NCBI GenBank assembly: GCA_913056475.1
Contig: CAJXMS010000042.1
Location: 1-12,072, forward strand
Direction: 5' to 3'
DNA length: 12,072 bases
Source: an uncultured Bacteroidota bacterium
GTDB lineage: Bacteria; Bacteroidota; Bacteroidia; Flavobacteriales; Schleiferiaceae
Shown: piece after piece, positions 1 through 5,384 of the stretch
Numbering within the stretch: the first letter of the stretch is position 1
Layout of the letters: each line of letters begins with the position of its first letter
The notes under the pieces: model-generated
Databases searched by the model: none
What the model was told of the DNA's origin: nothing
What the model saw: only the letters and a program-made list of their open reading frames with translations
Translations under genes and position numbers: made by a program

Positions 1-32
1 TAGAAACCTTAGAGATTCGTTAATAAGGCAAT

Positions 33-62
33 AAAAAAACCCGCCGGGCAAAGCGCGACGGG
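33..62 (-). terminator. Intrinsic terminator downstream of ndk
   Basis: Read on the minus strand, a 7-bp stem (CCCGTCG with CGGCGGG, one G-T pair; 56-62 and 40-46) closes a 9-base loop and is followed directly by seven T (39 down to 33). There is no T run on the plus-strand side, so it works for minus-strand transcription. It lies about 95 bases past the ndk stop codon with no gene between, so it most likely ends the ndk transcript. Confidence 0.8.
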
Positions 63-155
63 CTACTATAAGGCGTTAAAGGGCTTTTTCGTTTTGCGCT
101 GCCCTTCCTGTTGCGAAGATGTAAGTGTGGGGGCTGCTGCCTAAGACACTTTCCT

Positions 156-572
156 TTAGAACCGTTGGCGCGTTCCGAAAAAGAAACTTCCCTCGATCTG
201 GGCATTCTCGTCGGAATCACTACCATGGATGGCATTGGCCGCAATGCTGGAAGCGTACTTTTTACGAATGGTGCCTTCCTCCGCTTGGGCAGGATCTGTG
301 GCCCCTATAAGCTTGCGGAAATCATCTACGGCCTGGTCTTTTTCCAGGATGGCTGCCACGATGGGGCCGGAAGTCATGTACGCTACCAAATCTGGAAAGA
401 AGGGGCGCTCCTTGTGGACGGCGTAGAAAGTCTCCGCTTCTACCCGGCTTAGACGGGTCATTTCCATAGCGGTGATGCGAAAGCCAGCCTCGTTTATTTG
501 CTGTAGGATGGCGCCAATGTGTCCATTCTGAACCGCATCGGGCTTAATCATGGTGAAAGTGGTACTGGGCAT
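156..572 (-). CDS. ndk: Nucleoside diphosphate kinase
   Basis: Cytoplasmic enzyme that moves the gamma phosphate from ATP to other (deoxy)nucleoside diphosphates through a phosphohistidine, balancing NTP and dNTP pools. The 138-residue length is normal for the short bacterial form. The N-terminus has TFTMIKPDAV (residues 5-14), with the lysine that contacts phosphate. The active-site signature NAIHGSDS lies at 113-120, with catalytic His116, followed by EGSFFF near the end. The start is an ATG; no good Shine-Dalgarno is visible, as is common in Bacteroidota. It stands alone, diverging from the lipoprotein gene, and has its own terminator. A -7 promoter element lies about 50 bases upstream. 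Family identity is essentially certain from the motifs. Confidence 0.97.
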   Translation of the reverse strand: MPSTTFTMIKPDAVQNGHIGAILQQINEAGFRITAMEMTRLSRVEAETFYAVHKERPFFPDLVAYMTSGPIVAAILEKDQAVDDFRKLIGATDPAQAEEGTIRKKYASSIAANAIHGSDSDENAQIEGSFFFGTRQRF

Positions 573-623
573 ACTTGGTTTTAGTTTACTAATGGTGTTT
601 CTAAAAGACGATTAATCGATTTG

Positions 624-631
624 CAAAAGTA
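624..631 (-). promoter_or_regulatory. Putative -7 promoter element for ndk
   Basis: The minus strand reads TACTTTTG, an exact fit to the Bacteroidota -7 consensus TAnnTTTG, about 52 bases upstream of the ndk ATG. I see no TTG at the expected -33 distance, so the assignment rests on the -7 box and its position alone. Confidence 0.4.
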
Positions 632-669
632 TTATTTTGCCTTATCCGATCGTTGAGTAGAAAAATTAT

Positions 670-677
670 TAATTTTG
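670..677 (+). promoter_or_regulatory. Putative -7 promoter element for the lipoprotein gene
   Basis: TAATTTTG fits TAnnTTTG exactly and lies 62 bases before the preferred start codon at 740. A TTG at 653-655 could serve as the -33 element, but the 14-base spacing is shorter than the usual 17-23. The expected transcription start is around 682-685, just before the inverted repeat at 687-705. Confidence 0.4.
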
Positions 678-686
678 CCGCCACAT

Positions 687-705
687 AGGCAATAAAGTAT
701 TGCCT
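687..705. repeat. Perfect 8-bp inverted repeat in the lipoprotein leader
   Basis: AGGCAATA and TATTGCCT flank the 3-base spacer AAG. The repeat lies immediately downstream of the putative -7 element and 35 bases before the preferred start codon. It could be an operator half-site pair or a short hairpin in the 5' leader. There is no long T run after it, so it is not a terminator. Function is not known. Confidence 0.5.
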
Positions 706-739
706 TATACACATTTAAATGTTAATGCAACGCACCGTT

Positions 740-1561
740 ATGAAAAAACTATCATTGCTCGGTATTTCGCTAGCGCTTACGCTCGGCTTCACCTCCTGTG
801 AACCTAATGATGACAACCCCTTACCACCCTCTCTGAACATGACAGAGGAAACCTCCGCTAGCACCGGTGGGGCGCTTACCATCAATCAAGGACAAGACTT
901 GGTCTTTACCTGGGATTCGCGTAGTGGTAGCGCTAAGTTGGAAACCTTCTCCGTGGAGGTGGTTGGTGCTAACGCTCCCAGCCCTCTTCCTTCCAGCGAG
1001 GCCGGCAATACTTTCCCTTACGAGGTGTCTAACGATGATGACGAGAGCTACGTAGATACCCTGGTATTTAACAATGCCGGTACCTCTCTGGGGCAAACAG
1101 CTTATACCTTTACCGTGACCGATCAAGACGGGGAAACGAATTCCGTAGAGTTTAACGTAACGGTAGAAGCTGCCTCCACGCCGCTGGGCAGCGCCCAGTC
1201 CTTCACCTGGGAACGCGTGGGAGGTAATGATGGCACCGGTCTGGCCCAATTTGGTCTGGAGTGGACTTCAAATTCTTCTACCTCCGCCATTGTGAAAACC
1301 GATGCCGCTACCAAAATGGTAGACCTCGGCAGCGCGGCCTGGACCAGCATTACCACCAAAGAAGGCCTCTCCGCCGCTATTTCCGATGCTTCCGGGATTA
1401 ATGAATATACTGGCGTATCCGCTCAGCAAAACGATACTTATGATGATGTACTGGGCGTAAGCCATAACGGTACCAGCTACCTCATTCACGTAACCAACGG
1501 GGATGTAAGCAGTGGCACGGCCGGTACCACCATTACGATCACCGGCGAGTACAAGGAGTAA
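740..1561 (+). CDS. Surface-type lipoprotein with Ig-like fold, function unknown
   Basis: The ATG at 740 is chosen over those at 719 and 725 because it begins a clean lipoprotein signal: MKK, a hydrophobic run, then FTSC with the lipid-bearing cysteine at residue 20. The protein is 273 residues from this start. The cysteine is followed by EPNDDN, an acidic stretch like the lipoprotein export signal of Bacteroidota, so the outer face of the outer membrane is likely. The mature part has two beta-rich segments. One, about residues 30-145, is Ig/cadherin-like with a YTFTVTDQDG type strand. The other, about 148-273, is rich in Gly, Thr and Ser and ends in a strand with TTITITGEYK. No catalytic motif is visible. 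It is monocistronic between its own promoter candidate and a strong terminator. I do not recognise a named family. Confidence 0.85.
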   Translation: MKKLSLLGISLALTLGFTSCEPNDDNPLPPSLNMTEETSASTGGALTINQGQDLVFTWDSRSGSAKLETFSVEVVGANAPSPLPSSEAGNTFPYEVSNDDDESYVDTLVFNNAGTSLGQTAYTFTVTDQDGETNSVEFNVTVEAASTPLGSAQSFTWERVGGNDGTGLAQFGLEWTSNSSTSAIVKTDAATKMVDLGSAAWTSITTKEGLSAAISDASGINEYTGVSAQQNDTYDDVLGVSHNGTSYLIHVTNGDVSSGTAGTTITITGEYKE

Positions 1562-1580
1562 GCTTTTTTACAGTACGCCG

Positions 1581-1588
1581 TACCTTTG
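1581..1588 (+). promoter_or_regulatory. Putative -7 promoter element for bshB1, abutting the terminator
   Basis: TACCTTTG fits TAnnTTTG exactly and is the only such match between the two genes. It ends 2 bases before the terminator stem, so a transcript from it would start inside the 5' arm of the stem and could not fold the full hairpin. No TTG is seen at the -33 distance, so this is a weak call. Confidence 0.35.
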
Positions 1589-1589
1589 A

Positions 1590-1618
1590 AGTCCCGCCGC
1601 CGGCGGGACTTTTTATTT
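1590..1618 (+). terminator. Strong intrinsic terminator after the lipoprotein gene
   Basis: A 9-bp GC-rich stem (AGTCCCGCC, 1590-1598, with GGCGGGACT, 1602-1610) closes a 3-base loop and runs into TTTTTATTTAT. It begins 29 bases after the lipoprotein stop codon and lies before bshB1. The minus-strand side has no T run, so it acts on plus-strand transcription. Confidence 0.9.
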
Positions 1619-1642
1619 ATACCCCTACTAAAACCTCCATAA

Positions 1643-2371
1643 ATGGCCACCGTAGATATCCTCGCCTTTGGCGCACACCCTGATGATGTAGAGTTAAGCT
1701 GTTCCGGTACCCTGGCGCTGCAAAGGGCCCTGGGGTATAGCTCCGCCATTATTGATCTTACCGAAGGAGAGCTGGGAACCCGGGGAACCCGGGAAATTCG
1801 TAAGCAAGAAGCCCAAAAAGCGGCCCAAATATTGGGCGTAGAAGCCCGGGAAAACCTGGGGTTTCGCGATGGCTTCTTTAAAAACGATGAAGCCCATCAA
1901 CTTGCCATCGTACAAATGATTCGTAAATATCGGCCCAAGACCGTCCTGGCCAATGCTTTTACGGATCGGCATCCGGACCATGGCCGGGGCGCCGCGGTAG
2001 TGAAGGAAGCTGTTTTCCTGGCGGGGCTCCGGGAAATAGCTACCCAATGGGAAGGACAGCCGCAAGAGGCCTACCGGCCCCAGATGCTTTTGCACTATAT
2101 TCAATTTCAAGCTCATAAACCAGATATAATCGTCAATATAGGCGCGCATATACAAACCAAGATGAAGGCTATTGAGGCCTACGCCAGCCAGTTTTACGAC
2201 CCCCACTCCCAAGAACCGGAGACCGTAATTAGTGGCCGGAATTTTCTGGAAAGCATTACTTATCGGGCCAAAGACCTGGGAAGACTTATCGGGGCGGATT
2301 ACGGCGAAGGTTTTACCAAAGCTCAGGATATAGGCATACAAGACCTTATGAACCTCCAGGGGGTTCGCTAA
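1643..2371 (+). CDS. bshB1: Bacillithiol biosynthesis deacetylase BshB1
   Basis: Zinc-dependent LmbE/PIG-L family enzyme of the cytoplasm. It removes the acetyl group from N-acetylglucosaminyl-malate to give glucosaminyl-malate, the second step of bacillithiol synthesis, after BshA and before BshC. At 242 residues the length is typical. The zinc motif AHPDD lies at 11-15 (ligands His12 and Asp15), the BshB1-like segment EGELGTRGT at 41-49, and RHPDHGR at 109-115 (third ligand His113). The C-terminus has the SQFYDPH segment (182-188) seen in this subgroup. bshA and bshC are not in the window. The gene ends 3 bases from the stop codon of the convergent glycosyltransferase gene. That glycosyltransferase does not look like BshA, so the pairing is probably not functional. 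Confidence 0.95.
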   Translation: MATVDILAFGAHPDDVELSCSGTLALQRALGYSSAIIDLTEGELGTRGTREIRKQEAQKAAQILGVEARENLGFRDGFFKNDEAHQLAIVQMIRKYRPKTVLANAFTDRHPDHGRGAAVVKEAVFLAGLREIATQWEGQPQEAYRPQMLLHYIQFQAHKPDIIVNIGAHIQTKMKAIEAYASQFYDPHSQEPETVISGRNFLESITYRAKDLGRLIGADYGEGFTKAQDIGIQDLMNLQGVR

Positions 2372-2374
2372 GCC

Positions 2375-3508
2375 TCATCCAGCTCCCGTTTCCGGGGCCA
2401 ACACCTGTTGGTAGAGCCGCTCAAAACTTGCGCCTACAGCCTCCTCGCTGGCCAGGGAGGCGAGGGCGGGATGACTTTCGCGTGGGCAAACCGGGCCCTT
2501 GTCCAGCCATTGCGCCAGGGCCTCTGCCAGGGCCGCTTCATCCCCCGCCGCTACCAGCTGCCCGGCTTTTTCGTCTACAAATTCAGGGATACCCCCTACA
2601 TCACTACTTACGATGGGCAGCCCCGTACTCATGGCTTCCAGAAGCACAACCGGCTGATTTTCGGTATGGCTAAAAAGCACAAACCCATCGCATTTCCGCA
2701 TCATGGCGGCCACTTCTTGTGGCTTTAAGGGACCAAAACAGCGCCAGGCCTCTTCCGGCAACTGGGCCTCGGCAGCCCAGCGCTTAACCTGCTCCAGGTT
2801 GCCATCGCCTCCCAGCCAAAGTTCGAAGTCCCTCCGGCGCTGATAAAGCTGGGCTACCGCCCGGAGCAGCCCCCGGATGTTTTTCCACTGATCAGCCAGA
2901 GAAGACAGGTGCATAAGCCGCATACGGCCCGCCGGACGCGAGCCCTTTGGTGGATGAAAAAGTCTGTCATCTACCACATTGCCGATGGTTTTTTGCGGGC
3001 GGGCAGCCCCAAAGTACCGAAGGGCTTCGCCCAAATGATCAGACACCGGACAGATAAAGGCGGCCTTATTAAGAATAGCCCGCCGGATGAAACGCTCCCA
3101 GGTAGGCCATTGATCCGGGGTATGGTAGCCCGAATGATGTTCGCTTATCACCATAGGTAGGCGCTGCTCCAGGGCCCATAAACCGGCCGGGAAAGCCACG
3201 TGCAGATGAAGCAAATCCGGCTGAAATCCTTCCCGGCGCAAGGCCTGGAGCCCACGATAAAGGGCGCGGCGGTAACTTATCCATGGCCGCTTTTTTCGGT
3301 AATATACCCGCACTTCGCGTAGCGAACCGTGCCATTTGAGCTCTACAGAGGCCGCTTCAGCGGGTTCGGCATAAAGGAGGGCACTGGAACAGTGGCGCGC
3401 TATCACCTCGGCATGCCGCTGGATAAAATTGCCCAGGCGTGGATCTTTCCGGCCCGGATACCAGCTAGCCAGGTGCAGTATGTGCGGTTTTGGGGGCACG
3501 GAGGCCAA
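2375..3508 (-). CDS. GT4-family glycosyltransferase
   Basis: GT-B fold sugar transferase, probably cytoplasmic or membrane-associated and making a cell-surface glycan; donor and acceptor cannot be read from the sequence. N-terminal acceptor half: HLASWYPG (12-19) and GNFIQRHAE (26-34), the latter common in this family. C-terminal donor half: FSHTENQPVVLLEAM (279-293), which holds the EX7E pair Glu283 and Glu291, then GLPIVSSDVGGIPE (296-309). The length of 377 is normal. The start is unclear. There is no in-frame ATG between the upstream stop at 3542-3544 and the first conserved block, so TTG at 3508 or GTG at 3499 must be used. An out-of-frame ATG at 3519 would fit if one base were added. 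The gene stands between tRNA-His and bshB1, with no glycan cluster beside it. Confidence 0.88.
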   Translation of the reverse strand: MASVPPKPHILHLASWYPGRKDPRLGNFIQRHAEVIARHCSSALLYAEPAEAASVELKWHGSLREVRVYYRKKRPWISYRRALYRGLQALRREGFQPDLLHLHVAFPAGLWALEQRLPMVISEHHSGYHTPDQWPTWERFIRRAILNKAAFICPVSDHLGEALRYFGAARPQKTIGNVVDDRLFHPPKGSRPAGRMRLMHLSSLADQWKNIRGLLRAVAQLYQRRRDFELWLGGDGNLEQVKRWAAEAQLPEEAWRCFGPLKPQEVAAMMRKCDGFVLFSHTENQPVVLLEAMSTGLPIVSSDVGGIPEFVDEKAGQLVAAGDEAALAEALAQWLDKGPVCPRESHPALASLASEEAVGASFERLYQQVLAPETGAG

Positions 3509-3513
3509 AAGTA
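3506..3513 (-). promoter_or_regulatory. Possible -7 element overlapping the glycosyltransferase start
   Basis: The minus strand reads TACTTTTG, the same octamer as at the ndk promoter. Initiation from it would begin around 3499-3502, at or just before the in-frame GTG at 3499, giving an almost leaderless message. No -33 TTG is visible. It may be chance. Confidence 0.2.
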
Positions 3514-3597
3514 CTTCATCTGACCGGAGCCATTCTTTCTCCTAAGAGGAATTTATGGCCAATTGAAGAGAAAACAAGAAGGGGGATGAAAAGAAAA

Positions 3598-3623
3598 ATC
3601 CGCAGCCTGGCCAGGCTGCGGAT
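3598..3623 (-). terminator. Perfect palindromic terminator after tRNA-His
   Basis: A 26-base perfect inverted repeat (ATCCGCAGCCTGG and its complement) can fold into an 11-bp stem with a GGCC loop. On the minus strand it is followed by TTTTCTTTT. It begins 9 bases after the discriminator base of the tRNA, so it most likely ends the tRNA-His transcript. The plus-strand side has no T run. Confidence 0.9.
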
Positions 3624-3632
3624 AAGCAAATG

Positions 3633-3707
3633 GGTGGAAGATGGGGTTCGAACCCACGACCTCTGGAACCACAATCCAGCGCTCTAACCAACTGAGCTAC
3701 AACCACC
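3633..3707 (-). tRNA. tRNA-His (anticodon GUG)
   Basis: A full cloverleaf can be folded. The D arm is GCTC...GAGC, the anticodon stem CTGGA/TCCAG encloses the loop TTGTGGT, which places GTG at 34-36, and the T arm GTGGG/CCCAT encloses TTCGAAC. A G at 3707 precedes G1 and can pair with C73, the G-1:C73 identity pair of tRNA-His. The 3' end continues CAT rather than CCA, so CCA is not encoded. In the acceptor stem, positions 5-68 and 6-67 are U-U, so only five of the seven pairs are standard. The gene has its own promoter and terminator. Confidence 0.96.
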
Positions 3708-3733
3708 AGGTAAGCCCTTTTCCAAAGGGAGGG

Positions 3734-3766
3734 CAAAGGTAAAGAATATTACCATCGATAAGCCAA
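3734..3766 (-). promoter_or_regulatory. tRNA-His promoter (-33 TTG, -7 TACCTTTG)
   Basis: The minus strand has TTG at 3766-3764, a 22-base spacer, then TACCTTTG at 3741-3734, an exact match to the Bacteroidota vegetative promoter TTG-(17-23)-TAnnTTTG. The predicted start, near 3727-3730, is about 20 bases before the tRNA 5' end. It is the best promoter in the window. Confidence 0.7.
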
Positions 3767-3786
3767 GAAGGGTGCGCAAAAATTCA

Positions 3787-4239
3787 TCACTTACGGCGGA
3801 ATTTTTCTAGTCGCCCCATGAGGTGGAGGTTAAATTCTATTTCAGCCCGGTAATATTGCGCCGCTTTTTGGGTGCCCAAAGCTTCTTCGAAACGAGAAAA
3901 GTAGGTTTTGCGCAGCTGTGCTTGCTTCTCTCGCAAGTTGAGTTCGGCCATTACGCGGGCGCGGATGCGCTCATCACTGGGGCTTTCCTTTTTCGTTTTA
4001 TCCGGCAGCAGGAGCCGCAGTCTTTTCCTGCGGAGTGGTTGTAACTTCTTTTCCAGCTCATTATAAATAGGCCAGAAGCCTTGCGCTTCCTCAGGGCTGA
4101 GGTCCAGCTTACGGGTTAAGAAGGCTATTTTGGCCTGCTTTACCTTTTCCCCGCCGGGAAAGGCTCTTTGAGGTTCTTCCGGCTGGCCATAAAGAAAGCT
4201 GAAAAAGAAAGCGAGGGCGAGGGTGAAAGTGGTCTTCAT
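3787..4239 (-). CDS. CpxP/Spy-like secreted helical protein
   Basis: Predicted periplasmic, mostly helical protein of 150 residues. A signal peptide covers residues 1 to about 18 (MKTTF, hydrophobic run, LYGQ). The segment KLDLSPEEAQGFWPIYNE (44-61) is the hallmark of small proteins that sit beside ECF sigma factors in Bacteroidota and resemble CpxP/Spy and heavy-metal sensors; the rest is charged, amphipathic helix. The ATG at 4239 is chosen because it begins the signal peptide and overlaps the upstream stop as ATGA (4236-4239), implying translational coupling; the open frame further upstream lies over the neighbouring gene. Likely role: envelope stress sensing or chaperone-like buffering under control of the sigma factor two genes upstream. 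That role is inferred from context; no metal-binding motif is evident. Confidence 0.85.
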   Translation of the reverse strand: MKTTFTLALAFFFSFLYGQPEEPQRAFPGGEKVKQAKIAFLTRKLDLSPEEAQGFWPIYNELEKKLQPLRRKRLRLLLPDKTKKESPSDERIRARVMAELNLREKQAQLRKTYFSRFEEALGTQKAAQYYRAEIEFNLHLMGRLEKFRRK

Positions 4240-4652
4240 AAGAGGATGTTTTCGGGGTTCTGTGCTTTTAAGTAGCGGGAAACGGCTTCCTCCGGGAGAT
4301 GCCTTACGGCTTGCGAGCCAGCACCGGCTTGAAATAGGGCGGTGATCTCCGGTGGTTCTTGTGCGGATATTTCCCCGGCCGCAATACCTTCTGCCTGTAG
4401 GTAGGTAACAATGGCTTCGGCGGGAAGCGGGGAAGGTGCTTTTTCGTAGGGCCCCTGCCAAAGGAAAAGAGCCAGCCCCGCAAGCAGGGCGGCGGTGAGC
4501 CAGGGCACCGCCCGGGTTCGTAGCCAGAGCGGTTTTATTTGGGGCGCTTGTGCCTTATTACGGGCCAGGGCTTTTAGGGCAGGTTTTCGAGCCTCCCAGT
4601 ACCCGGGCGGGGTTTTAAAACGGTTTTTCTGCTTGGCATTATTCTCGGTCAT
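4236..4652 (-). CDS. Single-pass membrane protein, putative anti-sigma factor
   Basis: A 138-residue protein with a charged cytoplasmic N-terminus (1-47), one membrane span (about 48-66, WLTAALLAGLALFLW) and an extracytoplasmic tail. The N-terminal FKTPPGYWE (12-20) is like the F-x-x-P-x-x-Y-F box seen in many Bacteroidota proteins encoded directly after an ECF sigma factor. No zinc-binding H-x3-C-x2-C of classical anti-sigma domains is present. The tail holds two copies of LP-x-E-A-V/I-x-x-Y-L-x-A (76-88 and 119-130). It is encoded 46 bases after the sigma gene and overlaps the next gene by 4 bases. Anti-sigma function is inferred from topology and position, not from a recognised domain. Confidence 0.75.
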   Translation of the reverse strand: MTENNAKQKNRFKTPPGYWEARKPALKALARNKAQAPQIKPLWLRTRAVPWLTAALLAGLALFLWQGPYEKAPSPLPAEAIVTYLQAEGIAAGEISAQEPPEITALFQAGAGSQAVRHLPEEAVSRYLKAQNPENILL

Positions 4653-4698
4653 AGCGGACGCTTGCGCTTAGGCATTAAAGGTTTTTAGGGTAAGATAT

Positions 4699-5127
4699 CT
4701 AATTATAGGGAAGGTTTAAACTTTTGGTCACGACGGGCTCCAGTTTGCGGCGGGCGTGGTGATAGTTGGCTTTCAGGCCTCCCACCGAGGTATTGAGTAA
4801 GGCGGCCATGTCTTGGTAGCGCATATTGTCAAAATAGCGAAGCTTAAAAACAGCCTGTTGTTTTTCGGGAAGCTGCCTGAGGGCGGCGAGCATTTCTTTC
4901 TCGGCGGCACTGCAATCCAGGTAAGGATCTTGCTGAATAAAAGCCAGGGCTTCTGGTCCGCTGTTTTTTTGGCGCTTGCGCTCCCGGCGGAGGTGGGCCA
5001 GGGCTTCATTGGTAGCAATGCGATAGAGCCAGGTGTAGAGTTTACTATCTCCCCGGAAACGGGCCAGGTTTTGCCATATTTTGATAAAGCTGTTTTGCAA
5101 AACATCATCCGCATCGGCGTGGACCAC
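4699..5127 (-). CDS. ECF RNA polymerase sigma factor (5' end out of frame)
   Basis: Sigma-70 family transcription factor of the ECF class, which directs RNA polymerase to a small stress regulon. Residues counted from the GTG at 5127: region 2.2 DADDVLQNSFIKIW (5-18), region 2.3/2.4 FRGDSKLYTWLYRIATN (24-40) and LAHLRRE (43-49). Region 4 runs LPEKQQAVFKLRYFDNMRYQDMA (86-108) and then SVGGLKANYHHARRKL (114-129). The GTG is only the first start codon in this frame. The same frame continues upstream with good region 2.1 sequence but has no start codon before the stop at 5242-5244. It joins an ATG at 5245 only if one A of an A8 run is skipped. The restored protein would be 181 residues, normal for the class. 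It heads an operon with the two membrane/periplasmic genes, the usual layout for cell-surface signalling. Confidence 0.88.
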   Translation of the reverse strand: MVHADADDVLQNSFIKIWQNLARFRGDSKLYTWLYRIATNEALAHLRRERKRQKNSGPEALAFIQQDPYLDCSAAEKEMLAALRQLPEKQQAVFKLRYFDNMRYQDMAALLNTSVGGLKANYHHARRKLEPVVTKSLNLPYN

Positions 5128-5245
5128 TACCAGTTTTCGGATGTGGAAATAAAGGGGTTTGCTGAAGTGCTCTACTACGAGGTCAAAGGCCAGGTCCCAC
5201 TTCTCATGATGGAGGTGCTGTATGATTTTTTTTGCCTTGGTTCAT
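5128..5245 (-). other. Out-of-frame 5' end of the sigma gene with A8 run
   Basis: On the minus strand an ATG at 5245-5243 reads MNQGKK through GGC and eight A (5233-5226), but in this frame translation stops after 13 codons. Removing one A gives MNQGKKIIQHLHHEKWDLAF..., continuing without a stop into the sigma frame. The downstream part, AFDLVVEHFSKPLYFHIRKLV, matches what is expected of sigma region 2.1 (core polymerase contact). The reading frame is therefore conserved on both sides of the A run. A sequencing or assembly indel, a real frameshift mutation, a phase-variable switch, or transcriptional slippage/+1 frameshifting are all possible. Confidence 0.8.
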
Positions 5246-5384
5246 GGGCTTAAGCGGAAATGTAGCAGTAAGATGGGCCCTGCGCGGAGAGGTTTAATCC
5301 GGCCGAACTAAAAAGAATTCCCAACGGAGAGGCAATTATTGAGCTAAATTAGTTTTTTTTGTGCCCTTCAACTCCCGTTAAATC

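Noticed and set aside
111..452. Open frames on the plus strand opposite ndk, and similar ones at 821-1249 (minus) and 8133-8528 (minus)
   Set aside because: All are shadows of well-supported genes on the other strand and show no family signature or initiation signal.
1694..2341. A 215-codon open frame antisense to bshB1
   Set aside because: It lies wholly opposite a gene with intact zinc motifs, has no recognisable motif of its own, and is typical of the open antisense frames of GC-rich coding DNA.
2375..3508. Reading the glycosyltransferase as BshA because it lies beside bshB1
   Set aside because: The N-terminus (HLASWYPG, GNFIQRHAE) is unlike BshA, which begins with a conserved GGSG-type segment, and the two genes are convergent rather than in one operon.
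3542..3736. A 64-codon minus-strand frame across tRNA-His
   Set aside because: It reads through the tRNA and its terminator, so it is not a plausible protein gene.
4240..4461. Upstream extension of the CpxP-like gene to 4461
   Set aside because: The extra 74 residues lie over the putative anti-sigma gene in another frame and would bury the signal peptide.
5350..5361. TAGTTTTTTTTG as the promoter of the acylation operon
   Set aside because: The T run is too long for TAnnTTTG and the only nearby TTG is about 8 bases away, so it does not meet the consensus.
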